DNA of 64,000 nt from the NCBI RefSeq assembly GCF_035046485.1, contig NC_085137.1, forward strand, positions 18,133,346 to 18,197,345, written 5' to 3'. The notes under the pieces are model-generated. The model was given only the letters and a program-made list of their open reading frames with translations, did no database searches and had not been told where the DNA came from. Source of the stretch: Aedes albopictus. Its lineage: Eukaryota > Arthropoda > Insecta > Diptera > Culicidae. Of the stretch, positions 22,390 to 32,984 are shown one piece after another. The number at the start of each line of letters is the position of its first letter. Within the stretch, counting starts at the first letter, position 1. Position numbers and translations under genes: made by a program.

Positions 22390-23536
22390 GTATGCAGGTG
22401 TTTCCAATGAAATTGAGAGGTCTGGCAGTTGAACGAACCGAGTTTCTAATCGCAAGTACTTTTCCGTCCCGTGGGTTATTGCCATTGTATCTGGTTCGTA
22501 TTCTTGTCGTGTTTCCTTTTCGCTGCTTCTTGGTTTTACGGCTGAATCGCAGGGCCTTACATCACCCCCTGGCATTGAGACATCATCGTTGTCTGACCAA
22601 GAGGATGGAACGTGAGCCACAGTTAGTCGAAACTCTACGAGAACAGATAAAGGACTACGAGCAAAAGGGATACTTCTTCTTCTTGCTTCTGGTTGCTCTT
22701 TGTGTTAACAAAGAGCGAAAAATGGCGCAGCGGACTAGCGCTATATTGCCAGTTAATTTTTGGTTTATACTCAATTAGAGTTTACTTTCTGGTGAGCACG
22801 CCGCGAACACGACCGAGCGTGTCGATCGCTGCAGTCGTACTCCAAAAGGGATACATCCGTTAATTGACACCGGAGGAGAGTAATGGGACCGCAGATCGCA
22901 CATGGTATTTGCCAATTTTCCTGGTATTCAACCCTAACAAACCGAGGAAGATGAGGATTGTCTTCGATGCAGCAGCGTTCCTCGGTGGTGTTTCCCCGCC
23001 TGTGCTATACGATGTTGCCGAGAAGTTTCATCAGATACGAATACGACCTTCAGACGAACACAGTCAGTGTGATTCTGAGGGCCCAACTGAGCCATGATGG
23101 TATTACGTGATGCAGGTTGTAACTTTTGGTGCTGCCTGTTCACCCAGTACAGCGCTGTATGTCCTGACTGAGATTACGTCACGATTCAGATGCTATCTGC
23201 CATCGTCACTACGTCTACGATATGTTGACTAGCGTTGATACAGAGGAAAAAGCGAGCCAGTAAGCAAAGGATGCTCGATACATCCATCACGAGGGTGGAT
23301 TCCACATGCGGAACTGGGCAGAACAAGTTCGAAAAGTCGATGAAAATGAATGCGGAGCTTGCCATGTAAAAGGTCCTCGGTATGTGGTGGAACACAACGA
23401 CGGATGTCTTCAGTTACAAAGTCTTTACAGACCACAACCGAGAGCTTATGTCGGGTGTCAAACACCTCAGCAAGCGTGACGTACTTCGTACACTGATGGC
23501 TATTCACGATCCCTTAGGACTCATAGCGGCACGGTA
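22390..23536 (+). pseudogene. BEL/Pao retrotransposon pol remnant
   Basis: In order along the plus strand are a region resembling the lead-in to the RT (around YEQKGY, 22650), then RTWYLPIFLVFNPNKPRKMR (about 22890), IVFDAAA, FHQIRIRP (about 23025), VVTFGAACSPSTA (about 23110) and a degraded YVD-type active-site region (about 23215). The connection-like end is LSKRDVLRTLMAIHDPLGLIA (about 23470-23530). These match the BEL/Pao RT. There are frameshifts and deletions throughout, and no LTRs are seen. It is truncated by the following LINE. Confidence 0.75.
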
Positions 23537-23540
23537 AAGG

Positions 23541-26310
23541 CTGGGTATGCTGCGCAATTCAGATCCCATTGTGATCCACTAGCCTCTGCCCAGCAACTCC
23601 TATCCCTACCTCCTCGCGGTACCGGCCGGAAACTATGAGCAACCTTAGGGAGGATCGGGTAACCAACCCCGGTGGGAACTTTGGTCGTAGGCTGACAGGG
23701 AAGGGAGGGGTTTGCTTCGGCAAACCTGAGCGTCTGTTCTCCAGGAGGAGCGGCTCACAACAGCGTCTGCTCCCCATGTTAGGGGCGGCTGATCTACGTC
23801 CGAGTGCCAGGGAAGGACTCTAAGCTCAACTGTGCACTATGGTCCTCCGGAAAGTAGGGGGTTGGTGTCAGGCCCTACGAGCCAACCGTAAAAAAAACCA
23901 TTGTAACGGAAAATCAGCAGCAGAATAGTACGAACCGAGACCAACGGCAACAACCCCAGCGAACAAAAAGGACATGCGATTGGAAACTCGGTACGTGGAA
24001 CTGCCGATCTCTCAACTTCATTGGGAGCACCCGTATACTCGCCGATCTACTGAAGGACCACGGGTTCGGCATCGTAGCGCTGCAGGAGGTGTGTTGGACA
24101 GGATCCATGGTGCGAACGTTTAGAAGTAATCATACCATCTACCAGAGCTGCGGCAACACACGCGAGCTGGGAACAGCTTTCATCGTGATGGGTGATAAGC
24201 AGAGGCGCGTAATCGGTTGGTGGCCGATGGTCAAACTGCGCCCAAAACTTTCCGTCATCAACAATGTACGGTACCGGCGACCGCCACGGTACAACCTAGA
24301 GCGACTGAAGCAACCAGATGTCGCATCAGCATACGCGCAGAATCTCGAGGCCGCGTTGCCAGACGAGGGCGAGCTCGATGAGGCCCCTCTAGAGGACTGC
24401 TGGAGTACAGTGAATGCAGCCATTAACGATGCAGCCGAGAGCACCATCGGGTACGTGGAACAGAATCGACGGAACGAATGGTTCTACGAAGAGTGCAGAA
24501 CGGTTTTGGAGGAGAAGTACGCAGCGAGGGCGGTAATGCTGCAGCAAGGGACCCGACAGAACGTGGAACGTTACAAACAGAAGCCGAAACAGCAGACTCG
24601 CCTGTTTCGGGAGAAAAAAACGTCGCCTGTAAAAGCGGAGTGTGAAGAAATGGAACTGTTGTGCGGTTCCCAAGAAACACGGAAGTTCTATCAGAAGCTC
24701 AACGCATCCCGCAACGGCTTCGTGCCGCGAGCCGAAATATGCAGGGATAAGGACGGAGGCCTCTTGACGGACGGACGTGAGGTGATCGAAAGGTGGAAGC
24801 AGCACTTCGATCAGCACCTGAACGGCGTGGAGAACGTAGGCACGGGAGCCCACGGCAACGGAAGGAACGACGACGCCAGTGCAGCGGAGGACGGAAATGA
24901 ACCAACTCCCACGCTGAGGGAAGTTGAGGATGCCATTCACAAGCTCAAAACCAACAAAGCAGCTGGTAAGGATGGTATCGCAGCTGAACTCATCAATATG
25001 GGCCCAGAAAAGTTGGCCACCTGTCTGCATCGGCTGATAGTCAGGATCTGGGAAACCGAACAGCTACCGGAGGAGTGGAAGGAAGGGGTAATTTGCCCCA
25101 TTCACAAGAAAGGCGACCATTTGGAATGTGAGAACTTCAGGGCGATCACTAAATATTTTGAATGCTGCCTACAAAGTGCTATCCCAGATCATCTTCCGTC
25201 GTCTGTCACCTACAACTAATGAGTTCGTGGGAAGTTATCAAGCCGATAACTTCCGACGGCCGATCGACAACGGACCAATCGTCACCGTACGGCAAATCCT
25301 CCAGAAATGCCGTGAATATCAGGTCCCAACGCATCACCTGTTCATCGACTTCAAAGCGGCATACGACAGTATCGACCGCGCAGAGCTATGGAGAATCGTG
25401 GACGAAAACGGCTTTCCTGGGAAGCTGACTAGACTGATTAAAGCAACGATGGACGGTGTGCAAAACTGCGTAAGGGTATCGGGTGAACTATCCAGTTCAT
25501 TCGAATCTCGCCGGGGACTGAGACAAGGTGATGGACTCTCATGCCTACCTTTCAACATCGCTCTAGAAGGTGTGATGCGACGAGCCAAGCTCAACAGCCG
25601 GGGAACGATTTTCATGAAATCCGGTCAATTTGTGTGTTTTGCGGACGACATGGGCATTATTGCCAGAACATATGGAATGGTGGCAGAGCTGTACACCCGC
25701 TTGAAACGCGAAGCAGCAAAGGTCGGACTGGTTGTGAACGCCTCAAAAACAAAGTACATGCTGCGCTGGTAGGCGGAACCGAACACGGCCGGATCCGTCT
25801 GGGTAGTAATGTTACGATGGTCGGGGATACTTTCGAGATGGTGGAGGAATTCGTCTACCTCGGATCCTTACTGACGGCTGACAACAACGTGAGCCGTGAA
25901 ATCCGGAGGCGCATCATCAGCGGAAGTCGGGCCTACTACGGGCTCCAGAAGAAACTGCGGTCGAAAAAGATTCGCCCACGCACCAAATGCACCATGTACA
26001 ACACGCTAATAAGACCGGTGGTCCTCTACGGGCACGAGACATGGACCATGCTTGAGGAGGACCTGCAAGCACTCGGAGTTTTCGAGCGACGCGTGCTAAG
26101 GACGATCTTCGGCGGTGTGCAGGAGAACGGTGTGTGGCGGAGAAGGATGAACCACGAGCTCGCTGCACTTTACGGCGAACCCAGCATCCAGAAGGTGGCC
26201 AAAGCCGGAAGGATACGGTGGGCAGGGCATGTTGCAAGAATGCCGGACAACAACCCTGCAAAGCTGGTGTTTGCAACTGATCCGGTGGGCACAAGAAGGC
26301 GTGGAGCGCA
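23541..26310 (+). pseudogene. APE-type non-LTR retrotransposon (LINE), 3'-truncated
   Basis: A GC-rich leader (23541-23920) precedes an APE endonuclease start, KLGTWNCRSLN and GIVALQEVCW (about 23975-24100). The RT follows: KTNKAAGKDGIAAELI (about 24945-24990), EEWKEGVICPIHKKGD, then after a frameshift FIDFKAAYDSIDR, LRQGDGLSC, CFADDM (about 25640-25655). A C-terminal block in another frame has EFVYLGSLLTADNNVSREI and GHETWTMLEEDL (about 25845-26060), ending GTRRRGAQ at about 26310. The APE is internally shortened and the whole has at least two frameshifts. It most resembles I/Loner-like insect LINEs, but the clade is not certain. Confidence 0.85.
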
Positions 26311-26935
26311 GAATACACTCACGTGGAGCGCAGAATGCATCGGCATACAGACTGTTGGAATGGATTATTCTGTCGAGGCTGATGGTCTATACCGAGAAAC
26401 CAGATGACTCTGGGCTCTCGGATAACCAGTTTGGCTTCCGAAAAGGTCGATCGACGGTGGACGCTATTAAGGCTGTTACGGAAACGACCGAGATAGCGTT
26501 CCAGAGAAAGCGAGGAGGGATCCGCTACTGCGCGGTCGTCACGCTGGACGTAAAGAACGCGTTCAACAACGTTAGCTGAACCGCAATTGAATGCGCCATT
26601 TACCACCTAGGAATACCGGACAGCCTATGCCGGATACTGGAGGGTTACTTCCAGAATAGAGTGCTACTCTACGACACTGAGGAAAGTGTGAAGGGCTCGG
26701 TACTCTGGAACGCGGCGTACGATGGCGTATTGAGGCTCACACTTCCACCGGGCGTAATGCTGGTCGGCTTTGCTGATGATATTACCCTCGTGGTATACGG
26801 TGAGTCGAAAGATGAAATGGAACTGACAGCGACGCATGTAATTGCCATAGTAGAGAGCTGGATGAGGTCTAGACAGCTGGCACTCGCACACCTCAAGATG
26901 GAGCTGGTGGTGGTGAACAACCGTAATGTCGAATT

Positions 26936-27090
26936 CGTTTTTGAACCTGGGTTGGAACTGGATCGGCGGAAAATGTGTAAACAAACAACGTCAAACAAAG
27001 TTTAGTACAAGCGAAACCGAAGTCGGTTGGGGTTGAAACTGTGATCTGATCCAGTTCCAACCCAGGTTGGAACTGAATCAAAAACGAAAA
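26936..27090. mobile_element. MITE with GTTCCAACCCAGGTT ends, about 155 bp
   Basis: The left end CGTTTTTGAACCTGGGTTGG, followed by AACTGGATC, pairs with the right end GATCCAGTTCCAACCCAGGT, followed by TGGAACTGAATCAAAAACG. It interrupts the R1-like RT between VVNN and the following block. Confidence 0.75.
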
Positions 27091-27318
27091 CGACATAAGT
27101 CTGAACTAAAGACACTGTATGCTAAAGACACGAAATCTGATGATTGTTGTTGTTGATGATGATTGTCGCGTCATGACGATGATGCTGTCGAGCAATGCTT
27201 TTAAAGCGCGTATGACAGGTCTCCTGCTCGATTGGAATGACATTGACAGCAAATTTGGAATTCCAATTGGAACATTTCGTGTCTTTGTATATAGTGTCTT
27301 TAGTCTGAACAACATGCG
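27091..27318. mobile_element. MITE with TTCAGACTAAAGACACT ends, about 228 bp
   Basis: The left end AGTCTGAACTAAAGACACTG, followed by a GCTAAAGACACGAAAT stretch, pairs with the right end ATTTCGTGTCTTTGTATATA, followed by GTGTCTTTAGTCTGAAC. It is directly adjacent to the previous MITE. Noncoding. Confidence 0.75.
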
Positions 27319-27906
27319 GTAGGCACAGCAGGCTGGTGCACGATCAACTCCAAGCGCTCACTGAAGCAACTCGGAGTTATAATCGATGACAAGCTGAACT
27401 TTGGCAGCCACGTGGAATATGCTTGCAAGAGAGACAGCACGGTGATTAGGGCACCATTGAGGATAATGTCAAATAGCTCGACAATAGTCTCGAGTAAGCG
27501 TAGATTTCTCGCGACAGTAGCGATTCCTATACTACGGTATGGCGCCGCTGCGCTGTATGGTTTGTGGTTAACCGTAACGTGGAACGGCTTGAGAGTACCC
27601 ACAGGTTGATGAGCCTTGGGGTCGTCTGCGCATACCGTACGGTGTCAAAGAACGCGTTATGTGTGTTAACGGGTATGATGCCCATAGCACTTGTGGTGGC
27701 GGAAGATGAGGAATGTTTCGGGCGACGTAAGACAAGAAGCGCGAGACGGATTGCCAGAACATCGTCGATGTTGAAATGGCAGAGAGATTGGGATTCCTCC
27801 AGCAAGGATTGTTGGACACACAAGGTCATACCGAGCGTGTCTAAATGGACGAGCAGGCCCCACTTCGAGGTGAATTTTCAATTGACATTCTGAGATGGCG
27901 GTAGCT

Positions 27907-28406
27907 NNNNNNNNNNNNNNNNNNNNNNNNNNNNNNNNNNNNNNNNNNNNNNNNNNNNNNNNNNNNNNNNNNNNNNNNNNNNNNNNNNNNNNNNNNNNNN
28001 NNNNNNNNNNNNNNNNNNNNNNNNNNNNNNNNNNNNNNNNNNNNNNNNNNNNNNNNNNNNNNNNNNNNNNNNNNNNNNNNNNNNNNNNNNNNNNNNNNNN
28101 NNNNNNNNNNNNNNNNNNNNNNNNNNNNNNNNNNNNNNNNNNNNNNNNNNNNNNNNNNNNNNNNNNNNNNNNNNNNNNNNNNNNNNNNNNNNNNNNNNNN
28201 NNNNNNNNNNNNNNNNNNNNNNNNNNNNNNNNNNNNNNNNNNNNNNNNNNNNNNNNNNNNNNNNNNNNNNNNNNNNNNNNNNNNNNNNNNNNNNNNNNNN
28301 NNNNNNNNNNNNNNNNNNNNNNNNNNNNNNNNNNNNNNNNNNNNNNNNNNNNNNNNNNNNNNNNNNNNNNNNNNNNNNNNNNNNNNNNNNNNNNNNNNNN
28401 NNNNNN
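27907..28406. other. Assembly gap of 500 N
   Basis: Exactly 500 undetermined bases. The 3' end of the R1-like LINE and the left end of the following MITE probably lie within. Confidence 0.99.
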
Positions 28407-28690
28407 GCAAAATTATTCTGCGTGTAGGTGAACAAGACTCAAATATGGGCAATGTGTACCTAAATATGAGAAATTGTAACCCAAATATGGGTAAATATTA
28501 CCCATAAATGCGAATGTGCACTTTTCCAAAATATGAGTTTTATTTACCCATATTTGCGTAAAGTTTACGCAAATTTGAGTAAAATTTACCCATATTTTAG
28601 AAAAATAGGTAAACTGACCTTAGCGTGGAGGTGCGGGATTGCGTCAAAAGAACTTAAATTTGGGTTGATTTGTAGTTCCGTGTAGATTCC
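28407..28690. mobile_element. CCAAATTTG-word MITE, copy 4, just upstream of the methyltransferase
   Basis: CAAATATGGG, AATATGGGTAA, TTACCCATATTT and GCAAATTTGAG recur in both orientations. The left side shows TTCTGCGTGTA and the right side AGTTCCGTGTAG, the same end types as other copies in this window. Noncoding. Confidence 0.55.
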
Positions 28691-28839
28691 GAACAGTTTT
28701 CATGACCGGGATATTATGCGATGTTTTTTTTTCGTTTTGACAGCGATTGCGATGTTTTCTGCCCTATCAGCCGATCAGCACGTTCGCGGGGGCGGAGCAT
28801 AACGGCGCAGATGTAAACAAAGAGCATTTATCAGTAAAA

Positions 28840-29496
28840 ATGCAAACACCGGCGTACAGATTGGAACCGGAGGATTACGACCTCGTTTACGAACCGGCCG
28901 AGGACAGTTTCCTGCTGCTGGATGCACTGGAAGATGAGCTGGAGGCGATCCGAAAACTTCGGCCGGCGGTGTGCGTCGAGATTGGCCCCGGAAGCGGTAT
29001 TGTAATCAGCGCATTGGCGACGGCTTTGCGGGGAAGTTACTGCGTTGCGGTGGACATAAACCCCCACGCGTGTCGGGTGACGCAGCGAACCGGGCGGTTG
29101 AATGACTGCCGGCTGGAGGTGGTCAATATGGATTTGTTGGGAGGCTTGGCGGATGGCTGCGTCGATTTGATGGTGTTCAATCCGCCGTACGTTCCGACGG
29201 CCGAGGAGAATGGTGGGGACCTGGAGGAACAGATTGGGGTGTTTGGGGAGGGTGGGCATGATTTGGTTAAATCCTGGGCGGGTGGATTCGATGGGATGGT
29301 TGTTACTAATAGGGTTCTTAGGGATTTGGATAGGGTTTTGTCGAAGGATGGGGTGTTTTATTTGCTTCTGCTGAAGGAAAATAAGCCTTTGAACGTTATT
29401 AGTGTTTTAGGGGAGAACGGGTTTTTGGGTAGAATAGTTAAGGAACGGAAAATAAGGGGTGAACACTTATTTGTGATAAAAATAAGTAGAAAGTGA
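28840..29496 (+). CDS. HemK2/N6AMT1-type class I methyltransferase
   Basis: The family transfers a methyl group from S-adenosylmethionine to the glutamine of the GGQ loop in release factor eRF1, acting with the small partner TRMT112. Other substrates have been proposed. The product is 218 residues from ATG 28840, close to the family length, in a single exon. Visible motifs are YEPAEDSFLLLDAL at 17-30, SAM motif I EIGPGSG at 47-53, VDINP at 71-75, and the diagnostic NPPY at 114-117. The frame is open upstream to 28747 but without an ATG. The last third is noticeably more AT-rich than the first two thirds. A word-array MITE ends about 150 bases upstream, so the promoter must lie in or next to it. 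AATAAA lies at 29604-29609. Confidence 0.93.
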   Translation: MQTPAYRLEPEDYDLVYEPAEDSFLLLDALEDELEAIRKLRPAVCVEIGPGSGIVISALATALRGSYCVAVDINPHACRVTQRTGRLNDCRLEVVNMDLLGGLADGCVDLMVFNPPYVPTAEENGGDLEEQIGVFGEGGHDLVKSWAGGFDGMVVTNRVLRDLDRVLSKDGVFYLLLLKENKPLNVISVLGENGFLGRIVKERKIRGEHLFVIKISRK

Positions 29497-29819
29497 AGGT
29501 TTGGTTTATTGAGTTTATTGTTTTCATTTGACTGTAAAGTATTTTATTACATTATAGAAAGATTTTCTGTAACTTTTTTGTATATACACTTAACATATAG
29601 CAAAATAAAATAGCTTTTACACAAGAAAAGAAGTTTTCGTTTTACCTTCTGGATTTTATACCATTTGTCTAAGATAATGATGTCGATTATTTTACATACT
29701 TTCGATTCGTATAACGTTTTGTTGTTTTGGACTTGTTGCAGTAGACTGATTCAAATTTGAAGTTTTTGCTCAACTAATTGGAAGCGTACAATGTTCATGT
29801 TTTGACTTTATAATGAAAG
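29497..29819 (+). other. Methyltransferase 3' UTR and downstream AT-rich sequence
   Basis: AATAAA at 29604-29609 is a likely poly(A) signal about 110 bases after the stop. Nothing else is recognised. Confidence 0.55.
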
Positions 29820-30060
29820 ATATCTGCATTAACATGTCTAAAGGGTCTAACTCGTTTTGTAAACAAACATTGTTTCTGTCGCTGTAGGGCTCATCTCAAT
29901 CCACCCACGCATGTCGACACCCTTAACAGAAAGAGCGAAGATAGATCTTTCTGATAACGGCCCCCAGATGCGTGGGTGGATCGAGATGAGCCCTACAGCG
30001 ACAGAAACAATGTTTGTTTACAAAACGAGTTAGACCCTTTAGACATGTTAATGCAGATAT
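29820..30060. repeat. 241-bp near-perfect palindrome
   Basis: Arms 29820-29912 and 30060-29968 are complementary at 92 of 93 positions (mismatch at 29898) with no indels. The same symmetry axis at 29940 continues inward through TTAACAGAAAGA and TCTTTCTGATAA (29923-29934 and 29946-29957, one mismatch). The outer edge starts ATATCTGCATTAACATG. Transcribed, it would form a very long hairpin. It may be a foldback transposon, but I see no clear target duplication. Confidence 0.9.
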
Positions 30061-32984
30061 ATATAAATCAATCGTTATAGGAAAATGTATTTATCTCGAG
30101 TCAAACGTTTTTCATAGTTTATTTAATATGTTAGTCATGAATGCTTAAAAAATCATTTTCGATTCATTGACTTGAAGACAAGACAAGCAATTTATTAGAA
30201 CCGCTCTAGGTTCATGTAGAATTCCCGAAATTTGCACCATTTATGGACAACATTTAAAACTAACATCAAACAAGAACAAAAACTTTAAATCTAACCCAGT
30301 CTATTGTGCAGTTTGTGTTAGATAATCTTTCAAATGTACACGTATTTGAGTTACACAACTTCCACAAATATACAAATATTATTCGAGGGTTTACTATGTA
30401 ACATTGAACAACAACTAATAAAACTAATAAATTAGCGTTAAAATTTGAAATCCTCTAAACTCATGAATCGAGAGGTTCATCCTCCCACGTGGCGATTTGA
30501 ATAAATATTACACCCTCTCACATTCCCATAGAGCGCGCGCGCCAAATTCTATTGGATTTGATTGAATTGTGTCTTTTACTTTTCTGTGAGAGCGATTCTA
30601 CAGTGTTTTGCAGCTCATGGCACGTTTCGTTTGTTGATTTTCTCTCTTCTGGTTTGGACTTTCGCCGTATCGTCGTTTTGCAGTTTACTTTTTGGAGTTT
30701 CTTAATGTGCCCTCATATAAAAGTTGATGCAGCAAAATGGGGTCGGTTTTAATTCAGTTTTATGAGCGATGTGTGCATCAACGGTTCTCAATCTGTAATG
30801 CCTTATAAAGATTAAGATTCTTCAGATAATTCATAACTGAAACAGATAACACAGAAGACAAGAATACCCGACAAGGCAATAAAGCTTCGGTGCACTACCG
30901 CATAACTATCTTCGATATCGAACAGTCCACAACTTCGGAGGGAATATAAATATTTGGATGGTCCACGGGGCTGTCAGCCTGCACAATATTATCCCACTAA
31001 AAAAATCGACAGGAACTTTTGCGACGGAGTTAGTCGGGAAAACATTGGTGGCTCCAAAGAGGAACTGACTCACGGCCCTCGCGTTATCAGTACGTACTTC
31101 TTTAGCACTACTTTTCTGATTGATACCACAAAGGCCGCGAGCTAGTTCCTCTTTGGAGCCACCAATGAGCATATAAAGCCTTAGTCAAATGAAATTGCTG
31201 GAAAAAGAATACATTGAATAAAATTAAAGATTCCAGCTAGAGACAATCTTAATAAATTCATGGAGAATCTTTTCAGTTTGACCTGGTGATGTGTTAAGTT
31301 ATTAAACGAATTCTCATGATCAGTTACTGTAATTACAATTTCATAACTATTTAAAAATAAATCGAAGTTCAAAACATTTAGACTGAGAAACGCCGATCTA
31401 CACATATAACTAGTCATTATTGTTTCACACATATTGATTGTTTCTAATAGCATTTCCTCGGTATATGTAATATTCAAAAACCAATAGTTAAGCTTTAGTT
31501 TGTGCAAGTTTATCAAGTGATGATATTGGTGTTTGCTGCTAACTTGGCATAAGCTACTTCCTAAACATACACGTGTGTGTGGCAAATAGGCGCTCACCGA
31601 ACACGACACCGATCTACCATTACATCTACATTTGAATAGTTTTATCAAAAAGCAATGTGTAAATTGTTGGTGGAAAAAATCCACACTACCAACTATCCGC
31701 CTATTTATTTCAAGATATCGTTCGTTCTAAAATTGTTTCAAAAATTTCTCCGCATGTGCAGCAAAAGTATACCAAATACGGGACGAAAAATCAAGTCTTA
31801 TTCGGTAGCGATCAATCTTTTTTTTTCGTTCTCGTAACGCGTCGCGTCGTAGCAGTGTGTGTGTGTGTGTATGTGTGTGGTGGTCTTTACGCCTCTGACC
31901 CAAAACGAATTCTCAAAAACAATAGCGAAAGGCACAAAATTAGCCTTCTCAATTTATATACCTAAACGTATGGGCGCGCAGCTTGTTGCGGTTCGATTCG
32001 AGTGTGTGTTTGTGTGCGTACACAATTTTCGGCTTTCACTTACACATGTAGGATGTATGATTATCGTTTCGTTATCTTGTTCTTCTATTTTTACGACTGA
32101 AATGTCTTTTGGACATCGCTCTATTTATGCGGAAAATGTGTTTCAGATAGGAGGAGGGAATGCTCTTGAGTATACTGTAGTAATTCCTGTGTTACTGTTT
32201 ATTCCGGTGCGTACCTCTAAATGCTTCATATAAATTTGTTGTTCTCTCTTCAGAAATGGTATTTCGAAAATTGGGTGTAGAATAAGCCCAATTGCATTAC
32301 TGTTACATTTTGCATTATTTACTCTTTCTAGTTTACCGGTTTGAATTTACTGTTCAGTTATTGTGATTCCTTCTTATTATTATTTACACGATTTGTGGCT
32401 TGAAGGTCTTGTTGATGGTTGTTGATGATTTCTTCTATATTCGATATTGATTTCATACAATTTGATAATGGCATCATTCGCTTTGATTTGCTGTGATGAT
32501 GTTTGCTTAGTTTCAGCTTTCAGTTAAAATTATTTTTTGGTTTCATTAGATTGTGCATAGTTGTACGTCCGATGTATGATGCGTTCATGTAGGGTTTTTT
32601 TTTCGACTACCTTAGAATGATAAGCAATTGTGATGAATACGTATGAGGAATAATCATTCATGCTTATTCGATACAGCTTCTAAAATATGGAAAGTTATTA
32701 TGCCCATTCGGTACATAAATTAACATGACGGCTAACAACAAGGCAGACCTCTACCATCTTGCTGCATACTTTGATAAGCTTTTTTCTGGATTTTATAATG
32801 ACAGGCTTCTAAATTGTATGCAGAAGATCCTAAATTCTGTTGGATTGTTGATACTTTTTGGGATACATCACACAGCTCAGTGGAGCTAGGTTTCAACTGG
32901 TAGGTAAATATGATGGAAATAAATTGTTAATATAGTTGTAACTAGAAAAAATAAAGGAGAGGCCTGACCTGGTAGCGGTATCAT
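30061..32984. other. AT-rich intergenic stretch without a recognised gene
   Basis: I see no gene here. A GT-rich microsatellite lies at about 31855-31885. ATTGGTGGCTCCAAAGAGGA (31044-31063) recurs inverted at about 31145-31166, with a partly open minus-strand frame around it, which may be a leftover retrotransposon leader. The remainder is AT-rich low-complexity sequence. Confidence 0.5.
31181..31684 (-). CDS. Uncharacterised AT-rich 167-codon ORF, doubtful
   Basis: I do not recognise it. The frame is Leu-, Asn- and Ser-rich with scattered Cys and no clear signal peptide, membrane pattern or domain. Its base composition is the same as the surrounding AT-rich DNA, and there are no obvious splice or poly(A) signals. 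It is listed only because it is the longest non-repeat frame in the intergenic region. It is more likely noncoding. Confidence 0.12.
   Translation of the reverse strand: MDFFHQQFTHCFLIKLFKCRCNGRSVSCSVSAYLPHTRVCLGSSLCQVSSKHQYHHLINLHKLKLNYWFLNITYTEEMLLETINMCETIMTSYMCRSAFLSLNVLNFDLFLNSYEIVITVTDHENSFNNLTHHQVKLKRFSMNLLRLSLAGIFNFIQCILFPAISFD

Larger units (their letters stand above)
26311..27906 (+). pseudogene. R1-like LINE RT fragment, split by two MITEs
   Basis: It starts inside the RT with LSDNQFGFRKGRSTVDAI (about 26410-26470) and VVTLDVKNAFNNVS, followed by a stop, then VGFADDITLVVYG (about 26762-26800). After the MITEs come SKRSLKQLGVIIDDKLNFGS (about 27345-27405), RYGAAALYG and a C-terminal stretch to about 27890. 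These are R1/LOA-type motifs. The 5' part is missing, joined abruptly to the previous LINE, and the 3' end runs into the gap. Not functional. Confidence 0.8.
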
